DNA of 64,000 bases, taken from NCBI RefSeq assembly GCF_048128805.1, contig NC_135998.1:28479492-28543491 (forward strand). The letters run 5' to 3'. Below the pieces are notes generated by a model that saw only the letters and a list, made by a program, of their open reading frames with translations, was not told the DNA's origin and did no database searches. Source of the DNA: Centroberyx gerrardi (Eukaryota; Chordata; Actinopteri; Beryciformes; Berycidae). This document shows positions 12,269-40,964 of this stretch, in pieces. Position 1 is the stretch's first letter. Each line of letters begins with the position of its first letter. A program made the translations under genes and the position numbers.

Positions 12269-13974
12269 GAAGTGGAGTCACACTGGGCATCAAAGCATGT
12301 TATTGATCACAAAGCATATTTTTAAATCAGACAAGAGGAAGGCATTTCCGCACTGCCCTCTACATCATCTATGCATTTACTGCATGCATAGATGGGCAGC
12401 AGAAGGGAGTGCATATGCTGCAAGCTCACACTACAGGGTAATGAAAATTAATCTGGAGTGAAGTAAATTCTGACTGATGGCAGCAACCTTACGAGTTTCT
12501 GTGAGCATTATAGAGCCCATATATCAAAACAGCTTGGATTGAATATGATCCATAAACACAAGGACATGATCTGAGTGTCAAACTGCCAAGATAATACCCC
12601 TCTAGGTTTAGACCAAAGAGCCGATGGGTACAAAGAACAGGTTCTTTGCATTCACTGGACATGGTTGGACATGAAAAGCAAAAGTGCAGACCCACTGGGA
12701 GGAGTTTCCAACAGTTTCCAAATGAAACTGATGTAGGATTTCCAGAAATCACCATATTTCCGGGCTTTTGAGTGGTAGAACATGAATCTATCTTACTAAT
12801 TCTACCTATCATACATGAATCTATACTTAATTTTTCACCTGACACTTCTGTTACTTACGGACTCAGGAATATTTACATATTCTGCTGTCTAAGAATTGTT
12901 ATTTTGACTCTTACACTCCTTATTACTAGCGTACTGTAATGTTGGTCATTCATGAATTTGAACATGTTCTACGTTTGCACTCACTGTAAGGCACTCTGGG
13001 TATGGATGGAAGCTAAATGCCTGTAAATGTAATGAAAAGGCAATGCAAGACTATTAGCGTATTTGCAGATATGACACTGATAAGACAATCTAGTTATGAC
13101 AATGGGTAGACATTATAGAAACAGTAAAACCATACCAACACCTTGTATATTTAATGACTTGATTCCAAAAGACAAAAAGAAAAAACTTTAAGTCAGGATG
13201 AGATAAACTTGCCTTTAGTAATTAATCAAATCTAATGTATTCTTTTCACAGGGTCTATCCTCAAACTGCAATGCAACACTATCACTAGATGTATCTTCTG
13301 TTGTTCACTGCTGCAAAAGATGCTTCCATATCAGATGTTACCTATTAGTATTTAGCAAAAGAATTGAATTTCTTGGTTGTGAATGTGTGAAACTGGGTCT
13401 CTTATTCCATATTGAACTAAGGATGATGATGAATTAATCACTGGAAATGGGTATTAACAGTGATTATGACCCATTTTTCAAGTATCATTAAGACATTAAA
13501 ACATTGAAAATTTTGATCCAGTTTACCTTTATTGATCTCTGTTCCCACTGAGTTGGCCACTTGTGACTACTACTCTTATTGTGAAACAGCTCAAAAAGCT
13601 AAATTTTTAAAACATTTCACCTGAATAGTTGTTGTCTTGGCTAAAAATCATGACCATCTTTTCCATTGCATTCCCTTGATCATGAATTGTCAGTTGTGGT
13701 TTTCTCAGAAGGTTTGATAACTAAGGAGTCAATATCTTTATATGATAAGCAAGGTGCAACTGGGATGTACAAAAAGCCAGAGCATAGTGACGAATGTACT
13801 CCGGCCCTTCTCCATCTCCAGTGCCGTTCAGAGGCTGAAAGACAGAAAATCTCCCTTTTGAGTTGCGAGGGATGCGGTAAACAAAGGGAATACGAAATTT
13901 CTTCCATTGGCGCCCCGCTTTTTTGACCTTGAAATGGGAATGAACAAACGTCCTTCTTGATTTTTACAAGGAGA
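12269..13974. other. Intergenic; SINE-like tail at about 12975-13034
   Basis: No gene is recognised. The phrase CTCACTGTAAGGCACTCTGG followed by AGCTAAATGCCTGTAAATGT (12980-13032) resembles the 3' tail of common fish SINEs ending in CTAAATGACTGTAAATGT. Upstream sequence is too diverged to define the element's start. Confidence 0.45.
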
Positions 13975-14560
13975 CAGATGCGACATCGGCATCTATCTTT
14001 GATTGCATTAGCGGAGCCCTGGAAAAGCTTGGACCGGACATTAATGATGTAAGTGCAGTTCATAATGCATCTGTCAGTTATAGTAAAAAATGCTCTGTCT
14101 TTCAAAAGCTGAAGGATATCCAACCTCTCATGCTGCAACCAAACTGCCACTGTCACGTTTTGCACATTGCTGCCAGCGTGAAAGCACTGAGTTATGATGC
14201 TGAGGGCCAAGCGCTGAAAACAGTCAATGAATTCTCATGCGGTGCCAAGTGGGTGGAGCAGCTGAAGCACTGCTTTGAATTTGCCCATCAGGACGATCAC
14301 AAAGTCCTGTCTCATGTGCCAGTGCCATGACTCTTCATGCCTCTTCACAGCGGTCGAGAGGCTCCCGCTCAATTGGCCGGCAATCAAGGCGGACTTCCTG
14401 GGAGCCGGTGAGTCAGAGTGCGACAAAGCGATCTGGAAATTCGTGGGAGATGGAGATCAGGAGAACAAGCTCAGCAAGAGGCTCGTCTCGCCTGAGTGTT
14501 GCATTTACTTTGTTCTGACTGTCATGGCTCTAATCCAAAAGGGAATTCTCCTTCTTGAGA
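13975..14560 (+). pseudogene. hAT-family transposase relic
   Basis: The forward translation reads ALEKLGPDINDVSAVHNASV, then LQPNCHCHVLHIAASVKAL, then DDHKVLSHVPVP. After a frameshift near 14330 it continues LFTAVERLPLNWPAIKADFL and ESECDKAIWKFVGDG. The order CxxHxxH-like block, then HVPxRW-like block, then ERLxxNWPA, matches the catalytic region of hAT transposases of the ZBED/ZMYM-like type. The frameshift, the missing N-terminal BED finger and the missing C-terminal dimerisation region make it a fossil. No terminal inverted repeats were identified. Confidence 0.7.
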
Positions 14561-14979
14561 AAGACAGTATCCAATATCTCATCTTTCACACATATGCATA
14601 ATATAACCAAAGAGGATCATAATGCACCTTTCTATTTGTAGAATACATATACATATGCATGTACATCTGCACACCCTTCATATACATGCATACCTGTAAA
14701 ACATATATAAATACATAAAATATATACACACATATATGCACACTTTCCCCTCTTCCTTTCCCTTCCCTTTACACTCCTCTTCTACTTCCCTGCCAAAGAT
14801 CTAAGTCAACATAACTGGGTTTTACTTTCTCAATTACATTATTTAAGCCTTCAATCATGCAACATACCTGATAAATTGTATATGCCCGGTCTCCAGATAT
14901 CCGTTTATGGCTCTCCCACAGATTTTATGAAGGGAGTCTTTCCTTCTTTACTGTCGTGGATAGAATTGCTAAAATGAAA

Positions 14980-15420
14980 AATTCAAACAGCAGGCCATGA
15001 TGACATCAGTTATTCTCTGATGGATATCTGCAGGCGTCAAGCTGTTGAAATATCCTCTAAAAATGTATGAAAACTAGTCACTCAAAAAGACCTTAAAGCT
15101 GCAAAAGTAGTTCCCCTTTTTCAGTACACAGATCCTTAAACATACGTATCTTTATCTCTGTCCTTCCATATTCTGGAAAAGCAACACAATTCGGAGCAAT
15201 CTGATTGATCGTTCCATTCTATATGATCATCAGTATTGATTTAGAAGTAACTATCTCACAGATATGGCTGTCCTGCAACTGCCTTATGAAATTCATTCTC
15301 CTTTAAACATTAATGAAAAAACTCTTGGACTTTCTAGACCGATGATGACATTTTTCCGTACAAATTATCTCACAAGAGTTTTTCATCGAGAAAACATGCA
15401 GCTTCAAAATGGCTTGAGTG
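14980..15420 (+). pseudogene. LINE reverse transcriptase relic (N-terminal palm region)
   Basis: Translation of degenerate sequence gives KAAKVVPLFQYTDP (about 15095), then HILEK, then DMAVLQLPYEIHSPLNINEK (15262-15320). These resemble the AKVVPLFKxGD and DMAVLxLxDEIHSALNNKEK blocks of fish non-LTR reverse transcriptases. Several in-frame stops and deletions are present. An A run follows at 15565-15582. Confidence 0.55.
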
Positions 15421-16224
15421 AACAATTTGTAATTGCATGCAGTGATTTTGGGCCCTCTCTAATTCAGCCAACAGTAATTATAGCTGCAGCATCCTTTTCA
15501 TTGCTTCCTATTCTTCTTCCTGTTCCAACTTGATCTACAACTGAAGTAAATGCTACTTTTGAAGAAAAAAAAAAAAAAAAATGTCCAGATAGTTCAAACT
15601 AAATTAAATACACTTGTAAAAACTCTAACATCATCAATTTTACTTAAGCTACAATGCAAAAGAAATGAAGTTTTAAAGTTTCATCAGCCAAATTCTTATA
15701 GAGTCAGCAGTTAAGACTGATGAAACTTGGAGCTGCACCCACCTAGTTTGCATGAAAAAGGCATTTGCTCATCAAGATGAATGTTTTACAGAAGAGGTTT
15801 GTTAGGTTAGCCCACTAAATAATGTCTCAACTAAACATGCTATGCAGCCTAAACATAAATGGGACCTGATAAAATGTGTGAGGAGAAAGACCTTCGTCAC
15901 TCCCCATTGGTTGTTGGCTGGAAACTCATCTTTTCAAGATGTTTCTCATGTTACCTTTTCCCACTGAATCATATCTCCTCTCCTCAACTCTACTTGCTCT
16001 CAAAAATCCCACCTTCACCTGAGCTTCGATTTCTATTTCTTGTCATAATACTTGCATGATTATTGTCTGTTCACAGGAATATTGTCAGGGCACTATGGCT
16101 CTCACCTTTGCGCTCCTTACTATTTGTTGCTTATAATGTTGGTGATCTAGGTATTAAAGCTTATTCTACTGTTGCATTCATTGTGAGTAACTCAAAATAT
16201 AAGAGCATTATCTGAATGTCCAAG

Positions 16225-16385
16225 ATGTAAATATTAATGTAAATGTAAACAGCATCAGCCCAAGAACTGAGCCCACACTACACAAAATGAATAGTAAAGC
16301 AGAAGGAACATAATCACCAATGAACTCTGACAACTTTCTGTTCATCAGTTTAGATGAGAACCAGTCTGGAAAACTTGCTGGAATC
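16225..16385 (-). pseudogene. Short L2-like reverse transcriptase relic, reverse strand
   Basis: The reverse-strand translation contains DWFSSKLMNRKLSEFIGDYV, then GSVLGLMLFTFTL. This resembles the WFSSYLxNR and GSVLGPxLFxLYxLPL blocks of L2-type LINEs. Only about 50 codons survive and the GVPQ motif is lost. Confidence 0.45.
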
Positions 16386-16877
16386 TGCATTCATCATCAG
16401 ATCATTAAAAAAACCGATAGTTACAGATAGTTATAGTGTTTACAAAAACCAGACTGGAATTTTTTTAAATATGATATTTCTCTTTGAACACCTCTAGGCA
16501 TTACTTTGATACCACATCCTACAATTAGGGGTAATTTAGAAAAAGGTTTATTAGTTATTATGGACTGATGGATCAAGGGAGATTTTTCTCCGGAGAGGCT
16601 AAACACTCTCTGTTTCATAATAGTCAGAAATGCAACCAGTGGAGAGGATGCTCTTCACAATATAGAACAAGCTAGTGGCTATAGCCTCCATATCCTCTTT
16701 GAGGAACTTCATTACATAACATCTCATTATACAGTATCCAAAAGGTCATGCAGTGAAATTGATGGTGTCTCAAGAAGTCCAATGGGTCTCATGTATCACT
16801 GATGTATATGTATACATATCTTTCCATGCAAAGTTTAGTACTGATAAAATACACTATACACTATATGTGATATATAT

Positions 16878-17250
16878 ACACTACCAGTCAAAAGTTTGGA
16901 CACACCACATTTTTCTTTGTTTTTACCATTTTCCACATTTTAGACTAACAGTAAAGACATTAAAACTATGAAATAACACAAATGGAATTATGCAGCAACC
17001 AAAAAAGTGTTAAACAAATCAAAGCTAACTTATATTTTAGATTCTTTAAAGTAGCCGCCCTTTGCCTCGATGGAAAGGCAAAGGCTTTGGAAAGAAATTC
17101 ATACATAGGCATCAACTTCACTATTTATATTTGTCTAAGAAACACATTTCAAGCATTTAAGTAGAAGCCTTTAGATCAAAATGGCTTTAAGAGAATGAAA
17201 AACATAGTACATTCAATCAGGTGTGTCCCAACTTTTGACTGGTAGTGTAT
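16878..17250. mobile_element. Tc1/mariner-like miniature element
   Basis: The left end TACACTACCAGTCAAAAGTT is mirrored by the right end AACTTTTGACTGGTAGTGTA, and a GGACACACC block matches its inverse GGTGTGTCC. TA-rich sequence flanks both ends, consistent with TA target duplication. The 373-bp interior lacks a transposase. This terminal sequence is widely seen in fish Tc1-like elements. Confidence 0.85.
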
Positions 17251-17459
17251 ATGTATGTGATAATGTACCATTGCACACTCTACACTAAGCATATCTTGAA
17301 AAGAATGTAGGACATGGGATAAGGCAGGGCTGAATATAGGCAGACTGATCCACATAATATGCCATACAATGCACCTGTCTTCACTCCACTGTTGGCTTAT
17401 TCACAGCTGGCTAATTTAGAGGTCATTACTATCTTCGAACTTTTTTAACGTTGATAACA

Positions 17460-18250
17460 AAATTCTTACTCTATTTTATAAATCTTTTATTGAGAGTATC
17501 CTTTGTTATTGTATTGTTGGTATGAACATTCCAAAATCATTCACAAGAACAAATTGGGAAAAATTGTTAAGACCTGTGGGAAAATCATGGGGGAGCAGCA
17601 GGCTGACCTGTACCACCTGTACCTGACCAGGCTGACTGAGAAGGCAGACAAGGTCTGCTTGGATACATCCCATCCACTTTCAGCGGAGTTCCAGCTACTC
17701 CCTTCTGGTCGGAGGTATAGATACCCCAATATCAGAACCAACCGAGCAAAAAACTCATTTATTCCCATGGCAGTAACTCAATTAAACAAGATGTGGTAGC
17801 CATGGGGAGTCTGGGGTAATACATGGACTAGGGGATGTGGAATATAATGGACTAGTGGATGTGAATACATGGATACATAGGGGATGTGTAGTATACTCAC
17901 TAGTTATTTTTATTGTAATTATTGGTATACAGTTATCAGCGTGCATTGTAAATGTCTGCCTGGACTGCCTGGATATTTATGATGGCTGCTATAGATGATT
18001 TTGGATTATTGTGGTTTCTGTTTATTGATGTGCTTTCAATGGTTTATATGCTCAGGTATACAGTTATCGATATGCACTTTAAATGTCTGCCTGGACTGTG
18101 ATGGTATTTATGATGGCTGCTATAGATGATTTGGATTATTGTCGTTTCTGTTTATTTGATTTGATGTGCTTTAAATGTGTCTATATGTTCTGTGTTGTAC
18201 CACAAATTGCCTCTTGGAGGACATTAAAGTTTTCTAAGTCTAAGTCAAAT
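17460..18250 (+). pseudogene. LINE 3' fragment (C-terminal ORF2 and 3' UTR)
   Basis: The frame at 17560-17799 reads KTCGKIMGEQQADLYHLYL, then DTSHPLSAEFQLLPSGRR, then RTNRAKNSFIPMAVTQLN. This matches the conserved C-terminus of common fish LINE ORF2 proteins (HPL...LLPSGRR...NRxKNSFIP). Upstream FYESILCYCIVG (about 17480) is in another frame, so the copy is frameshifted. The 3' UTR contains two related blocks (17940-18060 and 18070-18180) and ends with AGTCTAAGTCAAA. The copy is 5'-truncated. Confidence 0.8.
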
Positions 18251-18439
18251 ACTGATACTATTCAGTGTTAAACACTGTTTCAAAAAGCCATGGATTGACC
18301 TACATCTTACAATGTTTGATATCTCTTTTAATATTTAAAATTAGAAATTAACCAGCAGGCGAGAGAGAAAAATGATGTGCTGCCTTATAAAGTAAGTAAG
18401 TAAGTAAGCCTTATAAGCACTAACTGTTATAAGATACAT

Positions 18440-18800
18440 GTATTTTATACAGGTGGTCCAATGCTCCCGCATGCAGTGTTGCTACTTAATTTAGATAACA
18501 TAACTCAAACCCTCTGTTGAGAACTGGAAGAAATTTAACAACTAAAGCTAAATTACTTTTCAACAATGAATTAAGTCCTATAACACTTGCGGCTATATGT
18601 TTATGTGTAATGACATGCAATTATTGCTTTGGCACTGTTGGAATACTTTGGAGGGAAATTGCATTTAGGGGTCATGCTGTTTTGGGGGACCTTGATAGTG
18701 ATGGTGTGCTTACTGTAGATGTGTGTTTGCTGTTTCTTCATCACTTCTTACTATTTGACAAATTTTCTTTTATTCATTATGCCAATTAGTCCCTCCAAAT
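18440..18800 (+). repeat. Diverged dispersed duplicate of the 45770-46030 region
   Basis: About 250 bp here align by eye with 45785-46030. Shared phrases include ACTCxAACCCTCTGTxxAGAACTG, TTTTGGCACTGxTGGA and the AxTTTAxGxGGTCAT motif. The preceding 17320-17440 likewise resembles 45620-45690, with the LINE apparently inserted between the two halves in this copy. Function is unknown and no protein motif was recognised. Confidence 0.45.
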
Positions 18801-20560
18801 AATATCTTGTTTTTGGCATGAATATTATTCAAAATGATCAACCTTTCAGTCAGTGAAATCTTTGGTTGATTAAGTTTGCTGCTATGTTATTTCTATTTTC
18901 TTGGCAGAACTGAATGGTGCGAATGAAAAGTTGAATGCTAAAAAGGCCATGGAACATTTCAACAACCATTTATGACTAATGGCAGGAGTTACCTTTGTCT
19001 ATTATTGTCTACAGAAACAAATCAGGTTGGCCAAAGCATCGGCCTCCATCATTAATCAAAATTATGCTGAAATATCCTTGATAGACTAAGAAAACACCTC
19101 TAACCTGACTGAAAAGATGAAATAGACTATAATTCTCTCACATCCTTCATACTCTCAGTGGTATTCCAGTCATAATGTGAGCCTACAAGCCATTACTGAT
19201 TGATGCTTGTTCATGATCAACAACGGAGGCAGATTAAGAGTTATGTCGATATAGCTAGTATAAATCTAAAAGACATAACTCATAATTAGTCTAATACCAA
19301 ATTAACAATTAACTTGTTTGCTGTATGACATTACAGGTACTCAACGTTAAAGGGGAAGGTTACATGGAAAAACCACTGGAGTGAAATTAACACAGGTCTC
19401 TGCCATTCTCACACTGAGTACACTTTGACTTTATAATGACTACTAACAGTTTGATCAGGCATATCACTCTCTGTTTTCATTGTCCTAATTGGAGATGCTG
19501 CAGTATAGCCTGACAGAACTCGTAACTAATTACATCAACATGAGCTTAACTGCATACTAAATATCTTTGGCGGTGAGCATGGTGGATAATCTTTTGTAGA
19601 TGGTGGTGCCAGAAAGTATTACTGACTGCAATCCCCTGTCATGGTATCAATACTGTCCATTTCCCATCCATACTACAATGACTCAAGTGACAGTGGCATT
19701 AACTACTGTTATTTGGAAAAAGAATACATTTGCTACATTTCAGTAGTTAGAATAGGCATTTGGCACTACTTTTTGTTAAGTGATACAATGGTCATTACAC
19801 CGTTAATAGGCCAAGTGTTACGTCAGCGTAGTGATACCTGTGTGGATGAATTTGCACTTGAACAGTAAAGCAACCTAAACTGTGGTTCAACTCATCATTT
19901 CATTGCTGTTAGTGTAAGAGAAGAAACACAACAACGATCCCTGTGATGATCTTAGAAAATATAAGTATGGGGATTAACTATCTTAATTAGTATAGTGGGC
20001 AAAAACTAGTGGAAATAGAACATGATGTTGCAGATTATCCTTAATATTTGTTTCAAACCAATACAATTGCTATGCCTTGATAAATAAGGTATAGTAAAAA
20101 AAACAACAACAACACACAGCACCAGACACTTGGGGCTAGAAACAGTATTCATCTCTTGATGTTAAGCTTGATTTTTTGGAAATATCCTCCAAGTAGTCCA
20201 TTACATAAAATTGTAAAACATAGGCTAGGCTACTCTAGAAATGGTCAAGCTGCTGACACCCCCTAAAGGTGTAAACCTAGAATTGCCCCTGGTTAAAACC
20301 CAAGCTGTTGCCTTCTGAACCTAATTAATTAATGAATTAATTAATCTAATAGTAGTGTAATAGTATAGCTATATAGATAGTATAGATAGCATAGTTACTG
20401 TATATAGATAGTATAGTTCTATTTTTTTTAATTATTATTATTATTATTTTTTTTTATTCATTACATTTTCTCAATTTTTACATGCTACTCGGGTGTTTTT
20501 AAATTATATTGCCTGTATTTTGTAATTAATTTTGATTACGTTAAAAAAATCAGTAAGAAA
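18801..20560. other. Intergenic, AT-rich; (ATT)n at about 20431-20456
   Basis: No gene or named repeat is visible. A short ATT microsatellite and TATAG-rich stretches (20345-20420) precede the wdr45 upstream region. Confidence 0.5.
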
Positions 20561-20988
20561 ACTTGAACAGGAAAAAGGAACAAAACCGGAAACACGTGTG
20601 CGCCTACGTCATTTTCATGGAAAACAACAAAAACAAATCGCCGTCTTGCAACATCTGCTTTGTTGTTTTTCACCCTGTCAAGCCTGTTTACTTTTTAGAA
20701 AACCTCGAAATCTTGGTCAGCCTTCGTGTTCATGGTAAAACTCGACATATTCCGTTATTTCAAAGCAAAGACAGGACGCCTGTCGTGTTTATACCGCTTT
20801 CATCCGGTGCTAGTGTTAGCCAACACGGACGCTAATGTTAACTGAAGTTAGCTAACCTTACGACGGAATTGCCCAAATGTTATCTGATACGTCTACAAGA
20901 AAATTACGTTTTTGCATTTTCCATAGGTACTCCCTATGATCCCGTTGAAGCTGTAGTTTGCCGATAACAGCACGGTGGTTTCGTAGCC
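20561..20988 (+). promoter_or_regulatory. Probable wdr45 promoter and 5' UTR region
   Basis: This interval directly precedes the wdr45 start codon and has more CpG dinucleotides (for example around 20590-20610 and 20760-20870) than the AT-rich DNA before it. No TATA box is evident, which suits a housekeeping autophagy gene. The transcription start cannot be fixed from sequence alone, and an unseen non-coding first exon is possible. Confidence 0.4.
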
Positions 20989-24356
<3,368 letters not shown>

Positions 24357-24665
24357 GACCAGGGCAAGAAGGAAGAGGCGGGCAAAGTTTTAAAAAAAAA
24401 AAAAACAATGGAAGGGCAAAGAGGTAAAAATGAGGAAACATGACAAGGACAATTCTGATTAATGAAAATGACGGAATTAATGATTATTGTTCCAGTCTGG
24501 AGACAGACTAGGAAGGTGGCTATTCAAAGAGAATCAGAAATGTGTATAGGAACACACAGAAGTTTATGCTGGGGCCTGTTTTGTAAAGTGTTTTGTGTTT
24601 GTAATCAATTGTATCTATGTAGAAAAGTGGATATAAATACAATTTTCTATTAGCCTACAACTTTG
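24357..24665 (+). other. wdr45 3' UTR (approximate)
   Basis: Sequence after the TGA includes an A run (24392-24404). No canonical AATAAA is present; GATATAAATACAATTTT at about 24629 is the best weak polyadenylation candidate. The 3' end is an estimate. Confidence 0.4.
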
Positions 24666-24702
24666 TGTCATCTTGATTCTGAGTGGTAGATGTGTAAAAC
24701 CT

Positions 24703-24812
24703 CTTTGATGACAGATGCACAACATCTGTCATCAAAGTCTATAGGCTATATCAACAGTCTATAGGCTAAATTATTTAGCCTATAGACTTTGGTCTATAGG
24801 CTAAATTATTTA
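24703..24812. repeat. Cluster of perfect short hairpins between convergent genes
   Basis: Positions 24703-24717 (CTTTGATGACAGATG) pair perfectly with 24723-24737 across a 5-nt loop. Positions 24756-24770 (AGTCTATAGGCTAAA) pair perfectly with 24774-24788 across a 3-nt loop. The GTCTATAGGCTA motif recurs at about 24736, 24757 and 24792. The cluster lies between the 3' end of wdr45 and the 3' end of the opposing myosin gene. Confidence 0.85.
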
Positions 24813-25086
24813 CTGTACGTATAAGAGTTTATTACAGTCAGTGCTGAGTTAATTATACCCTCAGTCAATGCTTCAGGAAAAAAATATCAAGTTCAATTTT
24901 GCTGCTATGCTTTTACACCTGACTCCAGTGTCAATTTCTGAGAAGGTATCCCTGGGCCCTATAAAACCTTGAACTGAAAGAACAATATAACCGAAGCCGA
25001 AAAGTTCATAATTTTGACTCATTCTGTAAAATATGTTTGTAATAATGCCACAAATTATCAAAGTTGTGTGCACAGTTTTTTGTATT

Positions 25087-25092
25087 TTTATT
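25087..25092 (-). terminator. Myosin heavy chain polyadenylation signal AATAAA
   Basis: TTTATT on the forward strand reads AATAAA on the myosin strand. It lies about 60 nt past the proposed stop codon at 25154-25156, so the transcript probably ends near 25065-25080. The short 3' UTR fits sarcomeric myosin genes. Confidence 0.65.
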
Positions 25093-25153
25093 CACTACAG
25101 TTTCACTGTGAGAGTCATATTATATGAAGCACAGGGAAACTTCTGCCGTCAGC

Positions 25154-38204
<13,051 letters not shown>

Positions 38205-38435
38205 GGTTGCGCCTCACTGTGAAATATAGAAAACACATGCAAATATTTCATGTATTGTCTTGGAATTGCCTTCAATTCCTGTATAAAACAAAATATTCTT
38301 TGAATGTGTTTTGCCCTTTTGATAGTTCCAAGTTCCATCATGTTAAGGACATTAGGTAAATTCTGTCAAATGGATTAGGTAAAATAATCTGAAAGGGAAG
38401 CTCACCTTGTGTTCCTCTCCCAGCTGACTGTGACA
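38205..38435 (-). other. Myosin 5' UTR: end of first coding exon and a 30-nt non-coding exon
   Basis: The coding start exon extends to 38216, where the reversed sequence gives TTTCACAG. Upstream, 38406-38435 is bounded by an acceptor (TTTTTTTACAG) and a donor (AAG then GTGAGC), giving a 30-nt non-coding exon. Two non-coding leader exons are usual for sarcomeric myosin genes. Confidence 0.65.
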
Positions 38436-38751
38436 CTGTAAAAAAAAGGGTTTTATAGTTAAGAGGGCTTATTGCCATGAGATGATGAGATGATGTCACC
38501 CAAGTTGTCAATCCATCTATAATGCACATCTATGCCACCATACCCCAGTGTTTATACCAAGTGAATTACCATTCATAGAGCTGAAAGAATAACTACAATC
38601 AAACATGTGAAGCTAATATGTGAAGAACTTTCTGCTCTTGTCAATCAGTTAAAAGGCAAATTGTCTTAAAACATTAATCCTCATTGGAAGCATTGCTGGA
38701 GCTGTTCTCGTCATTTAAAAGCTTGTGTTTAATAAGAAGAAAGAGTCTTAC

Positions 38752-38802
38752 CAAAGGAGATGATCTTCTCAGTCCCTGGGATGTGCAGGTCTCCTCTTAT
38801 AT
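38752..38802 (-). promoter_or_regulatory. Myosin core promoter (TATA-like) and first non-coding exon
   Basis: On the reverse strand ATATAAG (38802-38796) is followed by sequence ending in a splice donor (CCTTTG then GTAAGA, exon edge 38752). Initiation about 30 nt from the TATA element, near 38768, would give a first exon of roughly 15-20 nt. The TATA element and adjacent donor support the call; the exact start is inferred. Confidence 0.6.
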
Positions 38803-38819
38803 CTGTGTGAGAGTGCACA

Positions 38820-40964
38820 GCCCAGCAGAAGTTAAATAAGGAGTCAAGAAAGATTGGAAGTGCCGGTTCAACACCCCCCTCCCCGCCCCTCACACACACA
38901 CTGAACACTAAGCTGCTTTTCCACACCGCTGATAATCTCTGAATCGAATTTCACTGACTTGGCAGTAAAGAAAATGTCATTAATGAAGACAATATTTGGT
39001 AAAGACCATTTTGGAATGGTCAAGTAATTATTGCACTGATTTTTCCATTTGAATTTCATTTGACTCAAAATGATTGTGAATGGTTTTCTTTCAGAATATA
39101 TTAGAGCCTTCTCTAATTTCGTTGTCAAATTTAGTAATTTCAAGGCCAGAGTAAATGATTCATTTTGATTATGTGGCTGATTCATGCAGTCATTGATTGT
39201 ATCTTATGGCATCAATTAACTGTACATTCTCTCCTCTGCATCCCCCCCTGTGAAGCTCATGTTTTTACATAGGACAACAAACCATTAGATATTTTGATTA
39301 CTATAATGAAATTTACAGTAATCACTTAAGATAAGTGAACACTGTACTACACTGTAATATACAACATTCAACACTCAAAATGTACAGTATATATTTAAGA
39401 GTGTACATAGAGTGTACACTCAATACATTACACTATTTTACAGTGACAGTAAACCAACTAAACCAAAAATTTAGAAGTAAAAGTAAAACAGATTATTTTC
39501 TAGCAGCATTTTATTTGGTGGCAAAGTGATACTTTGGCAAATTCAGTATGAGTCTTTATGTCTCAATGTCATTTAAAAAATCTCAATTTTGTAATTTATT
39601 CCTTGTGTCCATGTCATGTCAACAGCATCATTATTGCCTGCATCTCCGCTCATGTTGTTGACATTAGTAATGGGAGCTAGTACCAATTAGACAGTGGCTT
39701 TTCCTCCAGCACTGATTTATGGTCAGTTGTGGGTTTAGGTCCCAAAGTTCACATTTGACGGAGGGTAAGCTGATCCTAGTTTATGCATAACTTACCCTGG
39801 ATAGCTGTAGCTTCACACATTCTTTCTCATCATTTGCTCAGGCAGGGGGCTTCATGAGGCTTTCTTTGGACACTGAACATCTTCGCTCCCACGACTTCCC
39901 TGTACGGCAAATTCACACTTCACTGACTTTCAAAAGGGAGATTACAGAAGTGAAAGTGAAGACATGTAAGCAGAAGTGCCTCCGTGTCTTCAATGCGACA
40001 GACACGTTTCTGAGGATGCCTTAAGAGATTAGGCCGCTGCACATGCTTGGACCTGCTCATCTGTAGCCTAAAAGTCCAACAAAAGCCCTACTCTGTAATA
40101 TTTCACTACATGAAAGTCACGCCAAATCATGTCATTGATTGACCTAGATCCGTTTTAGCAGTGGAGCCGTGGAAGAATCTTGATCCAGGTCATCGGGTGA
40201 TGTAGCATGATACAGCTGCTGTGCCGAGTGTTATGATCCTCTGGTGTCATGTAGACACGTGTTAGGCTTCCGAATCCTTTCCTGACCTTGTCTTAAAATA
40301 TGTCCTAGTCCACCAAATTGAACTGCTCCTTTTGTGATTAAGAAATGAACACACACACACACTCGTACACGCACATCCGCCATATATACACCACAGCCGG
40401 GAGCAGTTGTTGCATGGCCACTCACATTTTCAGAACTCGTTACCAGCTGTGGACAAATCTGTTTTTTTCATGCATACGATAATTATGTGCAAACAAATGT
40501 AACACGAACATCAAGTTTGATCTGTTATTATCTGTTTCATTAGCTTGGAGTGATGTTCAAGCCGAGATGCAAGTACAAAGCCAAAATCTGTACCAAACCT
40601 TCATGTTTGGAAGGTCAAAATCCCGTCCAGGGATTCCCGTCCAGGGAAGGTCAAAATCCCGTCCGATAATTACGCAGCTAAGTCAGCTGTACAAAAGAAC
40701 ATGTGTGAATGTGACGGGTAAGACAGTAATATCAAGCAGTCAGTACCAGCGATGCTAGGTGGTGCACATGAGTAGGCTGTGAGATTGGATGAGATTCTCA
40801 TGTACTATTTGAAAGTTGATGAGAAGTTAGTGGCTATAAGTAACTCATCAAGGGAGAGGTCATACACTATCTGCACCCGTCTTACACTTCTAAACTGTGG
40901 GATGGGAAAAGGAGCAGGTAACAATAATTAGAACTCTCTTGATTTCACATTAACTTATTTATTC
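38820..40964. other. Region upstream of the myosin gene, no gene recognised
   Basis: It should contain muscle regulatory elements, but none is identified with confidence. A C-rich patch lies at 38875-38890. A short internal tandem duplication containing GGTCAAAATCCCGTCC occurs at 40611-40661. Confidence 0.4.

Noticed and set aside
12489-12845. 118-codon reverse-strand frame
   Set aside because: No domain, no codon bias and no splice partners; likely chance.
13680-14210. 176-codon reverse-strand frame
   Set aside because: It overlaps the forward hAT transposase relic, contains no motif and has biased composition consistent with an antisense shadow.
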